Positions 1 to 8,775 are shown, counted from the stretch's first letter. The stretch is 64,000 bases of DNA from Fulvimonas sp. R45 (GCF_030504985.1 NZ_JASERU010000007.1:1-64000); one strand, 5' to 3'. Numbers and translations: made by a program. The notes: a model not told the origin generated them from the letters alone.

Positions 1-446
1 ACCGACTCATGGGTGGCGTCGTCGACGATGGTCAGGCACTTGAGGACGCGGGCGTCGGCGGTGCGATCGAACACGAAATCCATCGACCACACCTCGTTGC
101 GCGCCGATGGACGACACAGTGGCTGCCGCTCGCTCACCGGCACCTTCTTCCGCTTGCGTCGGCGTACCTGCAACCGTTCCTCCCGATACAGCCGTTCCAC
201 GCGCTTGTAGTTCACCGGCTCGCCGCCTTCCTGCCGAAGCTTCAGGTGGATCATCCCCACGCCGTAGCGCTTGTGCCGCTGCGCCAGCTCCACGATCCGC
301 CGTCGCAGCGCCACGTTGCGGTCCGGCTGCGCCTGATACCGGTACGCGCTGGCGCTCATGCCAGCCACGCGCAACGCGCACCGCTCGCTCAACCCCTTGT
401 CGATCATCTGGCGCACCAACGCTCGCCGGGCCGGTGCGCCTACGGT
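1..446 (-). CDS. IS3-family transposase OrfB (integrase), 3'-truncated by window
   Basis: Catalytic subunit, entered by -1 frameshift from OrfA at the A7 tract: the shifted frame reads K-K-T-V-G-A-P-A-R-R-A and stays open to base 1. It contains the HTH_21 region (ALRRRIVELAQRHKRYG, then RLYREERLQVRRRKRKK) and the start of the rve integrase core. The first catalytic Asp is in WSMDFVFDRTADARVLK, followed by CLTIVDDATHES. The second Asp and the Glu of the DDE triad lie beyond the window. No in-frame break is seen in the visible 148 codons, so this copy may be active. Confidence 0.82.
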
Positions 447-703
447 TTTTTTCGCAGAACGTCCTTGATCACCTCGTTCTCAAGCATCTGCTCAGCCAGC
501 AGCTTCTTCAGCCGCATGTTCTCCGTCTCCAGCTCCTTCAGGCGTTTGGCGTCCGGCACGCTCATGCCGCCGAACTTGCTGCGCCACAGGTAGTAGGAGG
601 CCTCGCTGAAGCCGTGCTTGCGGCACAGCTCCTTGATCGGCAGGCCGGCATCCGCCTCACGCAGGAAGCCGATGATCTGTTCTTCGGAAAAGCGCTTCTT
701 CAC
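440..703 (-). CDS. IS3-family transposase OrfA (HTH subunit)
   Basis: Small transposase subunit of 87 residues that binds the element ends. The N-terminal half is a Tnp_1/HTH_8 helix-turn-helix (RFSEEQIIGFLREADAG, then KELCRKHGFSEASYYLWRSKFGG). The C-terminal half is a leucine-zipper coiled coil (LKELETENMRLKKLLAEQ), as usual for IS3 OrfA. I start it at the GTG at 703, because AAGGAG lies seven bases upstream; the upstream in-frame TTG at 709 is too close to that ribosome site. It ends KKP-stop just after an A7 tract, where a -1 slip would fuse it to OrfB. Confidence 0.88.
   Translation of the reverse strand: MKKRFSEEQIIGFLREADAGLPIKELCRKHGFSEASYYLWRSKFGGMSVPDAKRLKELETENMRLKKLLAEQMLENEVIKDVLRKKP
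446..452 (-). other. A7 programmed -1 frameshift site
   Basis: Seven consecutive A residues on the minus strand (A AAA AAA in the OrfA frame) lie two codons before the OrfA stop. Re-reading one base gives an open OrfAB fusion. This is the standard slippery heptamer position for IS3-family transposases. Confidence 0.75.
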
Positions 704-775
704 GTCCAATCTCCTTCGGTTGGGGGATTGGACTCCAAACGGCCGTGCTACTCAAAACCGGGGGGACGTCGGGCC

Positions 776-808
776 TGGATCGTCATCTACGCGTTGTACT
801 GGTCGTGA
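776..808 (+). pseudogene. possible 3' remnant of a gene cut by the IS
   Basis: Immediately after the presumed IS end an open frame reads WIVIYALYWS-stop, ending nine bases before the GGAGG of the next gene. It looks like the hydrophobic C-terminus of a membrane protein formerly co-transcribed with the acyltransferase and cdsA. Only about ten codons remain, so the identity cannot be given and chance is possible. Confidence 0.3.
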
Positions 809-827
809 GGTTGCTCATGGAGGCTGC

Positions 828-1445
828 ATGCTCGAACCCCTGGTCGCCCGGTCGCTGACCGGGTTCATCCGTCTGCTCACCGGCAGCCGCGTGTTCTGGA
901 GTGGAAGGCTCGCGCCGGGGCGCCGGGTGTACTACGGCAACCACAGCAGCCATGGCGATTTCGTGCTGATCTGGTCGGCGTTGCCGCCGACGTTGCGTGC
1001 GCAGGCACGCCCGGTCGCAGCGGCGGAGTACTGGCGTCGTGGCGCACTGCGTCGTTACCTGATCGGGCGGGTGTTCAAAGGCGTGCTGGTCGAGCGCGAC
1101 GGCGCGCAGCGCACGGAGGATCCGATCGCCCAGATGGCTGCAGCGATCGAGGCAGGTGATGCGCTGATCCTGTTTCCCGAGGGTACGCGCAATCCAGGCG
1201 AAGGCGTGCTGCCGTTCAAGAGCGGCCTGTATCGCCTCGCGGCGCGCTGCACAGGGCTGGAACTGGTGCCGGTGTGGCTGGAGAACCTCAACCGGGTGAT
1301 GCCCAAGGGGCGGCTTATCCCGTTGCCGCTGCTATGCACGGCACGCTTCGGCGCCCCATTCGGCTTGGAGGAGGGCGAGGACAAGCAGCAGTTCCTGGAA
1401 CGCGCACGCAGAGCCCTGCTCGCGTTGGCACCGGAGAATGCATGA
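828..1445 (+). CDS. 1-acyl-sn-glycerol-3-phosphate acyltransferase family (PlsC-like)
   Basis: Lysophospholipid acyltransferase of 205 residues. The catalytic H-X4-D motif is H39-SSHG-D44, and the glycerol-phosphate binding motif is FPEGTRN near residues 111-117. It would acylate lysophosphatidate-type substrates at the inner membrane. The start at 828 is chosen because GGAGG lies four bases upstream and the HX4D motif follows at the usual short distance. Its stop overlaps the start of the cdsA-like gene (ATGATGA), so product phosphatidate and CDP-diacylglycerol synthesis are translationally coupled. The specific acyl acceptor is not shown. Confidence 0.85.
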   Translation: MLEPLVARSLTGFIRLLTGSRVFWSGRLAPGRRVYYGNHSSHGDFVLIWSALPPTLRAQARPVAAAEYWRRGALRRYLIGRVFKGVLVERDGAQRTEDPIAQMAAAIEAGDALILFPEGTRNPGEGVLPFKSGLYRLAARCTGLELVPVWLENLNRVMPKGRLIPLPLLCTARFGAPFGLEEGEDKQQFLERARRALLALAPENA

Positions 1446-2392
1446 TGTCGCACATGAGTTCGCATGCACAGGCCGTGCTGCTGTTCCTGGGCATCGGTGT
1501 GGTACTGCTGATCGCCACCTTGGTAGGGCGTGTGTTGGCGCACCGGGCGCCGCCCGGCAAGCGAGCCACGATCGACAACCTCAATGCGCGCGTCAATGCC
1601 TGGTGGGTCATGGCGGCCCTGGTCGGCGCGGCCTTCGTATTCGGCAAGCCCGGTGTGCTGGTGCTGTTCTTCCTGGTCTCGCTGCTGGCACTAAGGGAAT
1701 TCATCACCCTGCTGCCCACGCGCAGCGGCGATTACTGGGCGCTGGTGGCCGCGTTCTATCTGGTGCTGCCGATCCAGTATGTCCTGGTGGGCATTGCGTG
1801 GTACGGCATGTTCGCCATCTTCATCCCGGTCTATGCGTTCCTGCTGCTGCCGATCCTGGCTGCCTCCGGCGGTGACACCACGGGCTTCCTGGAACGCGCG
1901 GCCAAGGTGCAGTGGGGGCTGATGATCAGCGTGTTCTGCATTTCGCACGTACCTGCACTGCTGACGCTGAACATTCCCAACTACGAGCACCGGCAGTTGT
2001 TGCTGATCGCGTTCCTGGTGATCGTGGTGCAGTCCTCTGACGTGCTGCAGTACGTATGGGGCAAGTTGTGCGGAAGGCGGCCGATCGCGCCGGTACTGTC
2101 GCCGTCCAAGACCTGGGAGGGTTTCATCGGCGGCGTCGCCTCAGCCAGTCTGCTGGGTGGCCTGTTGTGGTGGATAACGCCCTTTTCGTTCTTCGGCGCG
2201 CTGGGCATGGCGCTGGTGATCAATCTGATGGGTTTTCTGGGCGGGTTGGTGATGTCGGCGATCAAGCGCGATCGCGGCATCAAGGACTGGGGTCATATGA
2301 TCGAAGGCCATGGCGGCGTGCTGGACCGGCTGGACTCGGTTTGCTTCGCCGCGCCGGTCTTCTTCCATCTGACGAGGTATTTCTGGGCGTGA
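1442..2392 (+). CDS. cdsA: phosphatidate cytidylyltransferase (CdsA family)
   Basis: Converts phosphatidate and CTP to CDP-diacylglycerol. The protein has 316 residues and about eight hydrophobic segments. The C-terminal family signature is present: SAIKRDRGIKDWGHMIEGHG followed by GVLDRLDS. The start overlaps the stop of the preceding acyltransferase; a second ATG follows at 1445. The pairing of a PlsC homologue with a second CdsA-like enzyme resembles the YnbA/YnbB-type accessory phospholipid cluster rather than the housekeeping cdsA next to uppS/dxr, so it may be a paralogue. Confidence 0.88.
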   Translation: MMSHMSSHAQAVLLFLGIGVVLLIATLVGRVLAHRAPPGKRATIDNLNARVNAWWVMAALVGAAFVFGKPGVLVLFFLVSLLALREFITLLPTRSGDYWALVAAFYLVLPIQYVLVGIAWYGMFAIFIPVYAFLLLPILAASGGDTTGFLERAAKVQWGLMISVFCISHVPALLTLNIPNYEHRQLLLIAFLVIVVQSSDVLQYVWGKLCGRRPIAPVLSPSKTWEGFIGGVASASLLGGLLWWITPFSFFGALGMALVINLMGFLGGLVMSAIKRDRGIKDWGHMIEGHGGVLDRLDSVCFAAPVFFHLTRYFWA

Positions 2393-2447
2393 GGCGGAAG
2401 CGCCTTTCCGGCTACTCTTGGCGCCACCATCGAAGCACGGACCCCGC

Positions 2448-4322
2448 ATGAGCCAGTTCGCCCTGTTCGGCCAGCGCCGCTTCGCGCCGTTCTTCTGGAC
2501 GCAGGCGCTGGCGGCGTTCAACGACAACGCGTTCCGCAATGCATTGCTGGTGCTGGTGGCGTTCCAGCTGGGGCTGGACGACCGCGCGGCCTCAATCTAC
2601 ACCAACTTCGCGCCGGCGCTGTTCATCCTGCCGTTCTTCCTGTTCTCGGCCAGCGCGGGGCAGCTGGCGGAGAAGTTCGAGAAGACGCGCATCATCCGCT
2701 TCGTGAAGCTGTTCGAGATCCTGGCGATGGCGGTGGCCGCGGCGGGCTTCATCACCCACCACGTGTCGCTGCTGCTGGTGGTGCTGTTCATGATGGGCTT
2801 GCACTCCACCGTGTTCGGGCCGATCAAGTACGCGATCCTGCCGCAGGCGCTGAAGCCGGCCGAGCTGGTCGGCGGCAACGGGCTGGTGGAGATGGGCACG
2901 CAGCTGGCGATCCTGCTGGGCATGATCGCGGGCACTACCTTGATGGGCGTGGCCGGGATCGGGGCGTGGCTGTCGGCCGGCGTCACCATCGGCGTGGCGG
3001 TGGTGGGCTACCTGGTTTGCCGCGCGATCCCGCCGGCGCCGGCCACCGCGCCGGCGCTGAAGATCAACTGGAACCCGTTCGGCGAGACCGCCCGCGTGCT
3101 GCGCATCACCCATGCCGACCGCGCGGTGTGGAACGCGGTGCTGGGCATTTCCTGGTTCTGGTTCTTCGGCACCGTGCTGGTGGCGCAGCTGCCGATCTAC
3201 ACGCGCGAGACGCTGGGCGGCGACAACACGGTCTACACCCTGGTGCTGACGCTGTTCTCGATCGGCAGCGGCCTGGGCGCGCTGGCCTGCGAGAAGCTTT
3301 CCGGCAAGCGGGTGGAGATCGGCCTGGTGCCGCTGGGAGCGTTCGGGCTCACCGTGTTCGGGGTGGACCTGTACTTCGCGCGGCATGGCGTGGCGCCGGT
3401 GCGCGGGCTGGACTGGCTGGCCTTCCTGCGTGGCCCGGGCAGCGCGCGCATCGTGCTCGACCTCACCCTGATCGGCGCCTTCGCCGGTCTCTACGTGGTG
3501 CCGCTGTTCGCCTACGTGCAGGCGCGCGCGCCGCGCGAGAAGCTGTCGCGCATCATCGCCGGCAACAACATCATGAACGCGGTGCTGATCGTGGCCGCGG
3601 CGGGCTTCGGGCTGGGCCTGGGCATGCTGGGGCTGGACGCGGTGCAGATCTTCCTCGCCGCGGCGCTGCTCAACGTGCTGGTGGCGGCGTACATCTTCAC
3701 CCTGGTGCCGGAATTCATCCTGCGCTTCGTCACCTGGCTGCTCACCCGCACGTTGTACCGGGTGCGCGCGGACGGCCTGCGGCACGTTCCCGAGGAAGGG
3801 CCGGCGCTGCTGGTGTGCAACCACGTCAGCTACGTGGACCCGCTGCTGCTGATGGCAAACCTGCGCCGCCCGGCGCGCTTCGTCATGTACTACCGGATCT
3901 TCAACATCCCGCTGCTGCGGTTCCTGTTCCGGACGGCGAAGGCCATCCCCATCGCCGGGCAGAAGGAGGATCCCGCCGTGTTGCAGCAGGCGTACGACGA
4001 CATCGACGCGGCATTGGCCGATGGCGAGCTGGTGTGCATCTTCCCCGAGGGTGCGTTGACCCGTGACGGTGCGATTGCGCCGTTCCGCCCGGGGGTGGAG
4101 AAGATCCTCGCGCGCCGCCCGGTGCCGGTGGTGCCGATGGCGTTGCGCGGGCTGTGGGGCAGCATGTGGAGCCGGCGCGATTCCGCGCTGGGCCGGGCGC
4201 GCCTGCCGCGGCGCTTCCGCGCCCGGGTGGAACTGGTGGTGGATGCGCCGCGGCCGCCGGAGCAGGCCAGCGCCGCGGCGCTGGAGGCGCGGGTGCGCGA
4301 GTTGCGCGGGGAGAAGGCGTAG
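2448..4322 (+). CDS. MFS transporter-PlsC acyltransferase fusion
   Basis: 624 residues. The first ~400 form an MFS transporter of the LplT type (starts FFWTQALAAFNDNAFRNAL, twelve hydrophobic stretches). The C-terminal ~200 form a PlsC acyltransferase with H459-X4-D464 (NHVSYVD) and FPEGALTRDG. In the Aas/LplT lysophospholipid salvage pathway the transporter flips lysophospholipid inward and the acyltransferase re-acylates it. Larger homologues also carry an acyl-ACP synthetase domain, which is absent here, so the acyl group must come from elsewhere. The start at 2448 places MSQFALFGQRRF at the N-terminus; the ribosome site is weak. It lies downstream of cdsA on the same strand. Confidence 0.85.
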   Translation: MSQFALFGQRRFAPFFWTQALAAFNDNAFRNALLVLVAFQLGLDDRAASIYTNFAPALFILPFFLFSASAGQLAEKFEKTRIIRFVKLFEILAMAVAAAGFITHHVSLLLVVLFMMGLHSTVFGPIKYAILPQALKPAELVGGNGLVEMGTQLAILLGMIAGTTLMGVAGIGAWLSAGVTIGVAVVGYLVCRAIPPAPATAPALKINWNPFGETARVLRITHADRAVWNAVLGISWFWFFGTVLVAQLPIYTRETLGGDNTVYTLVLTLFSIGSGLGALACEKLSGKRVEIGLVPLGAFGLTVFGVDLYFARHGVAPVRGLDWLAFLRGPGSARIVLDLTLIGAFAGLYVVPLFAYVQARAPREKLSRIIAGNNIMNAVLIVAAAGFGLGLGMLGLDAVQIFLAAALLNVLVAAYIFTLVPEFILRFVTWLLTRTLYRVRADGLRHVPEEGPALLVCNHVSYVDPLLLMANLRRPARFVMYYRIFNIPLLRFLFRTAKAIPIAGQKEDPAVLQQAYDDIDAALADGELVCIFPEGALTRDGAIAPFRPGVEKILARRPVPVVPMALRGLWGSMWSRRDSALGRARLPRRFRARVELVVDAPRPPEQASAAALEARVRELRGEKA

Positions 4323-4337
4323 GTCCGGGCGCGATTC

Positions 4338-5207
4338 TCAGCGCCACCAGCCGGCGATGACGATCAGCGCCACCACGCTCAGCCACGCCAGCAGGGCGCG
4401 CAGCAGGGCCGAGCGCAGGCGGCGCAGTTCCAGCAGCGGGTCGCTGCGTTCCTCGACGTAGCCGTCGCCGCCCTCGATGTCGGTGAGGATGTCGGCGCGC
4501 GCGGCGGCGCCCAGGAAGCCGGGGCCGACGCGGTACCAGTCTTCCGGCCGGGCCTGCTGGTGCCAGCGGCGCCACGCGCCGATCACCGCTTCCCAATGGC
4601 CGACCAGGGCCAGCGCGAACACCAGCAACTGCGCCGGCAGCCAGTCCAGCACATTGGCCAGGTGCCGTGCGGTGGCGCGGGCGCCGGCGTCCAGGCCCAG
4701 CGTGTCGTCGCGGCCCAGCGTGCGCGCCAGCCGGTACAGCAGCGCGCCGAACGGCCCGAGCAGGAAGAACCACAGCAGCACGCCGAAGCGCCGGCGCAGC
4801 GCGGCGTAGATGGCCGCCTCGCCCAGCGTCTCCGCGCGCCAGGCCACCGGCTCGCCATCCTCGCCCAGTGCCTGTGCGGCCGCCACGCGGCGGGCGCCGT
4901 CGGGCGCCTGCAGCACCGCTTCCAGGTCCGCTTCGTAGGCGTGCGGGCCGAAGCCGTACAGCAGCACCGCCAGCGCGAATGCCAGCTGCCACAGGTTCGC
5001 CAGCGGCAACAGGCCGAGCAGCCAGACGACCAGCAGGCACAAGGCCAGCGGCGGAATCAGCGCCAGCACGACGCGCCCGCTGCCGCTGGTGTCGGCCAGT
5101 TGCGCCACCCAGCGGCGGAAGCCGCCGTCGCCGCGCCAGCAGGCGAGCCGTGGCTGCAGGTGCAGCAGGCCGAGGGCGATGAGGGCGGCGAGCAGGCGGA
5201 TGGCCAT
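4338..5207 (-). CDS. ampE: AmpE-like inner membrane protein (CobD/CbiB-related)
   Basis: 289 residues with four or so membrane segments and the family hallmark RRRFGVLLWFFLLGPFGALL-YRL in the middle (AmpE and CobD share this F-W-F-L-L-G-P stretch). AmpE is an accessory of beta-lactamase induction in the AmpD/AmpE pair; its biochemical activity is unsettled. Neither ampD nor ampR is adjacent here. Start 5207 (MAIRLLAAL) gives an N-terminal membrane helix. The gene converges with the MFS-PlsC fusion with 15 bases between stops. Confidence 0.8.
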   Translation of the reverse strand: MAIRLLAALIALGLLHLQPRLACWRGDGGFRRWVAQLADTSGSGRVVLALIPPLALCLLVVWLLGLLPLANLWQLAFALAVLLYGFGPHAYEADLEAVLQAPDGARRVAAAQALGEDGEPVAWRAETLGEAAIYAALRRRFGVLLWFFLLGPFGALLYRLARTLGRDDTLGLDAGARATARHLANVLDWLPAQLLVFALALVGHWEAVIGAWRRWHQQARPEDWYRVGPGFLGAAARADILTDIEGGDGYVEERSDPLLELRRLRSALLRALLAWLSVVALIVIAGWWR

Positions 5208-5285
5208 GGCGACGACGGGCTTGCTGGGACGATGCGCATTGTATGGCATGCGCCGCGCCGCGACGGCCACCGGGATGCGGGTGCG

Positions 5286-6032
5286 TCAGTGGCCGGAGAT
5301 GAAGCGCTCGGCCGCCGCGTTGAGGCCGGGGTCGTCGTCTTCCTTGCTGGCCTGCGGGCCGCAGCCTTCGGCCTCCAGCCTGCGGTCTACCTGGCCGGGC
5401 GTGAGGAAGCGGGCCATGCCGTGCGTCAGATCCGTCCGCATGGCGTAGCAGGCCTGGCTTTGCCCGATCATGCGCACGACCTGCTTCAGGCTGGGCGGTG
5501 GCGCGCGCAGGCGGATACCCGGCACGCGCGATACGGCGGCCGATCCGGGCAGGCGGAAGGCGGGTCTGGGATGGCGGGCTTCTTCAAGCGCGTCGCGGAA
5601 GCTTCCCGGGTGGTAGGCGGCATCGGCGCCATCGGGTACGGGTGGCAGGCTGATATGCGGCGGTTGGCCGGGTGGTACAGGCGTTGCCGGCCGCGGTGGC
5701 GCAGGTTGCGGATGCGTTGCCGCTACGCGCCGCTGTGGCGGCAGGTGGGGCGGCGTGATGGCCTGCGCGGCGGAAGCCATGGCCGGCCTGCGCAGGAATG
5801 TGAGCTGCAAGGCGTCATCGCGGGCCGGTTCGTCCACTTGGCGTGCCGTTTCCGACCAGGGGGCCGGCGCCAGGCTCAGTACCCGGGCCAGCAGGGCCAG
5901 GTGCAGCGCCAGCGCGAGGCCGAGTGCCGTGCCCTGGCGCACGATGTCGCGCCAAGGCGGCCGGCTCTTGCCGGAGGCGGGATGTCGCGGTGACGTGCCA
6001 TGGTCCGACTGGTCGGGGTCGTGCACCGGCAT
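5286..6032 (-). CDS. proline-rich single-span protein, TonB-like N-terminus, unknown function
   Basis: 248 residues, not assigned to a family. A basic N-terminus is followed by one hydrophobic helix ([17 protein letters not shown], about residues 36-53). A long Pro/Arg-rich periplasmic stretch (about 88-135) follows, with a small C-terminal part containing two cysteines (QACYAM, EGCGPQ) that could pair. The layout recalls TonB-like energy transducers, but no TonB C-terminal YP motif is visible. It is 78 bases upstream of ampE on the same strand and may share its transcript. Several glycines and alanines make alternative folds impossible to judge by eye. Confidence 0.6.
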   Translation of the reverse strand: MPVHDPDQSDHGTSPRHPASGKSRPPWRDIVRQGTALGLALALHLALLARVLSLAPAPWSETARQVDEPARDDALQLTFLRRPAMASAAQAITPPHLPPQRRVAATHPQPAPPRPATPVPPGQPPHISLPPVPDGADAAYHPGSFRDALEEARHPRPAFRLPGSAAVSRVPGIRLRAPPPSLKQVVRMIGQSQACYAMRTDLTHGMARFLTPGQVDRRLEAEGCGPQASKEDDDPGLNAAAERFISGH

Positions 6033-6156
6033 CGATCCCTGCGTGGCGGGCGTGGAGCTGGGACCGGCCGTGCATGGCGAAGTTCATGGCGTTGTCGTCA
6101 CGTCCGGGCCCTGCGTGCGGAAGGGGCGCCCGCCTTTCACGCCGTGCGCCTTGGGT

Positions 6157-7125
6157 TCAGCGCCCGGCCGGCGCGGCGGCCACCAGCCGGTCGAGATCGA
6201 GCCCGGCGCGCTCGCGCAGCCAGTCGGCGAGCAGGTGGTAGGAGACGGACAGCCGGGTCGGCGTGCGCAGGCTGCCGTCGGCGAGGCCGTCGACGATCTG
6301 CCGCGGGGTGAACCAGCGCGCGTCCTCCAGCTCGCCGTCGCGCGGGGCGATGGCGGGCGAGGTGGCGAAGGCGGTGAAGCCCACCATCAGCGAGGCGGGC
6401 ATCGGCCACGGCTGCGAGGAGTGGTAGTGCACCTCGCCCACGGCGACGCCGGCTTCTTCCCACACTTCGCGGCGCACCGCGTCTTCCAGCGCCTCGCCGG
6501 GTTCGACGAAGCCGGCCAGGGTGGAGTAGCGGCCGGGCGGCCAGCCGGCCTGGCGGCCGAGCAGGCAGGCGCCGCCGTGTTCCACGATCACGATGATCGC
6601 CGCGTCGGTGCGCGGGAAGTGCAGGCGGCCGCAGGCGGGGTCGGTGCATTGCAGGCGATGGCCGGCGGAGACGACCGCGAGCGGCGCGCCGCAGCGTGTG
6701 CAGTGGCGCGTCTCGCGATGCCAGTGCGCCAGGCCCTTGGCATAGGCGAACAGGCCGGCCTCGTCGGCGGGCAGCAGCAGGCCGGCTTCGCGCAGGCCGA
6801 TGCGGCGCGCGCCCAGGGCGGTTTCCAGTTCGGCCGCGCGGGCGTCGTCGTCCAGCGCCAGCAGGAAGTGCGGGCGGTCGTCGGCCAGGCCGAGCAGGCT
6901 GGCCGGCTGGCCATCGAGCAGGCGTGCCCGTTCGGCGACGGTCAGCCAGCGCAGGGCCTCGCGGTCGCCGTGCAGGAGCGCGGCACCCGCGCCGTCCAGC
7001 AACAGGTAGCGGGCGTCCGGCGAGGCGGCCTGCGTGGCCAGCCAGCCGGCGTCGTCGCGGCGTTCGGCCATGCGGTCCAGCACCAGGCTTAGTCCGGCGA
7101 AGGTGTTGGGCGTCGTCGCGGCCAT
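6157..7125 (-). CDS. nudC: NAD(+) diphosphatase / NADH pyrophosphatase NudC
   Basis: Nudix hydrolase that cleaves NAD(H) to NMN and AMP and can remove NAD caps from RNA. 322 residues: N-terminal NUDIX-like domain, zinc ribbon (HCTRCG and CTDPACGR), then the Nudix box GX5EX7REUXEEXGU (G-FVEPG-E-ALEDAVR-REVWEEAGV). The NudC-specific SQPWPMPASLM follows. All catalytic residues are intact. The start lies three bases after the erpA stop, so the two form an operon. Confidence 0.95.
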   Translation of the reverse strand: MAATTPNTFAGLSLVLDRMAERRDDAGWLATQAASPDARYLLLDGAGAALLHGDREALRWLTVAERARLLDGQPASLLGLADDRPHFLLALDDDARAAELETALGARRIGLREAGLLLPADEAGLFAYAKGLAHWHRETRHCTRCGAPLAVVSAGHRLQCTDPACGRLHFPRTDAAIIVIVEHGGACLLGRQAGWPPGRYSTLAGFVEPGEALEDAVRREVWEEAGVAVGEVHYHSSQPWPMPASLMVGFTAFATSPAIAPRDGELEDARWFTPRQIVDGLADGSLRTPTRLSVSYHLLADWLRERAGLDLDRLVAAAPAGR

Positions 7126-7128
7126 GCG

Positions 7129-7497
7129 TCAGACGGAGAACGAGGAACCGCAGCCGCAGGTGGTCTTGGCGTTCGGGTTGCGGATCACGAACTGCGCGCC
7201 GCTGAGGTTTTCGCTGTAGTCGATCTCGGCGCCGGTCAGGTATTGCAGCGAGAGCGGGTCGACCAGCAGGGTGACGCCCTCGCGCTGCAGCGCGAAGTCG
7301 TCCTCGGCCTGCGCCTCGTCGAAGGTGAAGCCGTACTGGAAGCCGGAGCAGCCGCCCCCGCTGATGTACACGCGCAGCTTCAGCGCGGGGTTGCCTTCTT
7401 CCTCGATCAGCTCGTGCACCTTGTGCGCGGCGGCCTCGGTGAACACCAGCGGAGCGCCGGCCTGGCGGTAGTCGGGGATGGGGACGATGGTTTCCAT
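7129..7497 (-). CDS. erpA: iron-sulfur cluster insertion protein ErpA
   Basis: A-type Fe-S carrier, 122 residues, delivering clusters to apoproteins such as IspG/IspH. The three ligand cysteines are present: C50 in ISGGGCSGF, and C114 and C116 in TCGCGSSF. The start at 7497 ([10 protein letters not shown]) is preferred over an upstream in-frame codon because the extra residues are low-complexity and unlike the family. It directly precedes nudC. Confidence 0.93.
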   Translation of the reverse strand: METIVPIPDYRQAGAPLVFTEAAAHKVHELIEEEGNPALKLRVYISGGGCSGFQYGFTFDEAQAEDDFALQREGVTLLVDPLSLQYLTGAEIDYSENLSGAQFVIRNPNAKTTCGCGSSFSV

Positions 7498-7589
7498 CGG
7501 AGGGATATGCGGTCGCGGCGGGGCGGACGCAAGCATAGCGCGATGCGCCGGCGGCCACGACCGGCGCGTACGCGATGCCGGCGTCGGGC

Positions 7590-8033
7590 TCAGGCTGCGG
7601 CGGCTTCGGTTTCGGATCCGGTCGTGAGGGCGGCCGGCGCGGGCAGCTCGCGCGGGGCCTCGTCGCCGGCATGGGTCATGCGGCCGTTGACCTGGGCGCC
7701 GGCGGCCATTTCCAGGGTGCGGTAGCGCACGTCGCCGGTGATGCGGGCCTGCGGCGCCAGTTCCAGCCGTTCGCCGGCGTGCACGTCGCCGTCCACCTGG
7801 CCGTTGATCACCGCGTGCGGCACGCGGATCTCGCCCTGCACCTGGCCTTGCTCGCTGAGGGTGAACACCGCGTCCTCGCCCTCGCCGATCACGGCGCCTT
7901 CGATGCGCCCGTCCAGGTGCAGCGCGCCGCGGAAGCGCAGGTCGCCGTGGATCACGGTGCCGTGGGCGATCAGGCTGGTGTGGTGCGGCTGGTGGCCGGC
8001 GCGGGCCGGTTCGTTGCGTTTACGGTTGAGCAT
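7590..8033 (-). CDS. bactofilin (polymer-forming cytoskeletal protein)
   Basis: 147 residues. The central part is a bactofilin (DUF583) right-handed beta-helix with repeated hydrophobic/Gly ladders ([47 protein letters not shown]). It is flanked by disordered tails. Bactofilins self-assemble into filaments at the membrane and guide cell shape or envelope processes. Start 8033 has a GGGGGA site before it. The first 14 bases overlap the 3' end of the DUF6776 gene, suggesting coupled translation and a shared job at the envelope. Confidence 0.88.
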   Translation of the reverse strand: MLNRKRNEPARAGHQPHHTSLIAHGTVIHGDLRFRGALHLDGRIEGAVIGEGEDAVFTLSEQGQVQGEIRVPHAVINGQVDGDVHAGERLELAPQARITGDVRYRTLEMAAGAQVNGRMTHAGDEAPRELPAPAALTTGSETEAAAA

Positions 8034-8775
8034 CGGGTCCCCCCTGGGCGATGGTGACGTGGCCGGACAGGGCGTCGCTCCATGTGACGGCCCGGGCGAC
8101 GGCGTCGCCGCCGGCCGGTTTGGCCTCGACGCGCAGCCGGGTCGGGCGGAAGTCCGCCGGCAGCACGATCGTGGCATGCAATTGTTCGAAATACTTGAAG
8201 CGGAACGGCAGGCCGTCCTTCTGCGCGGCGTCGCCCAGCGCGGGCCAGGCCAACTGCTCCACCTTGTCGCCGCGCAGGCCGTCCACGCTCACCGTGGCGT
8301 CGCCGGTGGTGTCGTCGCGGCTGCGCACGCTCTGGGTCAGGCTGATGGTGAGGTTCCACGCGCGCGAGCCGGGCACCGGCTGCAGCCGCACCTCCTGCAC
8401 CTTCAGACCCTCGCGCGGCGCGTTGCCGCCCAGCAGGCGCGAGTAGAAGCCCAGGTCGGCGCGCAGGCCGCTGATTTCCTCGTCGCGATCGGCCAGGGTC
8501 TTGCGCAAGGCGGTGGTGGCGATCCCGGTGACCTGCTGCGAACGCTGCAGGTTGGCGACCTGCTGCTTGAGGTCGTCATTCTGCGCTGTCAGGTCTCGCA
8601 ACTGGCTCTTGTGGCTGATGATGCGCGGCGCGGCGTGGCCGCCGAGCAGCGTGGCCCCGGCGCCCACCGCCACCAGGCTGCCCAGCCAGGCGGCGCCCAG
8701 CCAGAGCCGGCGGCGGCGTTGCCCGCGGGCGTCATGCGGGCGCACCACGTAGCGCGGCGGCGGTCGTGAGGGCAT
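8020..8775 (-). CDS. DUF6776 family membrane-anchored coiled-coil protein
   Basis: 251 residues. A basic N-terminus precedes one membrane helix (LWLGAAWLGSLVAVGAGATL, about residues 22-41). A coiled coil follows (SQLRDLTAQNDDLKQQVANL, then ADRDEEISGLRADLGFYSRLL), and then a C-terminal beta-rich domain. This matches the DUF6776 proteins found beside bactofilin genes in Xanthomonadaceae; the function is not established. Start at 8775 chosen from the translation MPSRPPPRYVVRP. Its stop lies within the bactofilin gene. Confidence 0.75.
   Translation of the reverse strand: MPSRPPPRYVVRPHDARGQRRRRLWLGAAWLGSLVAVGAGATLLGGHAAPRIISHKSQLRDLTAQNDDLKQQVANLQRSQQVTGIATTALRKTLADRDEEISGLRADLGFYSRLLGGNAPREGLKVQEVRLQPVPGSRAWNLTISLTQSVRSRDDTTGDATVSVDGLRGDKVEQLAWPALGDAAQKDGLPFRFKYFEQLHATIVLPADFRPTRLRVEAKPAGGDAVARAVTWSDALSGHVTIAQGGPDAQP

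Larger units (their letters stand above)
1..770 (-). mobile_element. IS3-family insertion sequence, partial
   Basis: Left part of an IS3-family element read on the minus strand, with orfA complete and orfB cut by the window start. An A7 slippery tract (446-452 on the complementary strand) links the two frames. The outer end is placed near 770, where the minus strand reads CCCCCCGGTTTTGAGTAGC, resembling the ends of IS407/IS3-type elements. The other end lies outside the window, so inverted repeats and target duplication cannot be checked. The element sits immediately upstream of the phospholipid acyltransferase operon. Confidence 0.85.
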
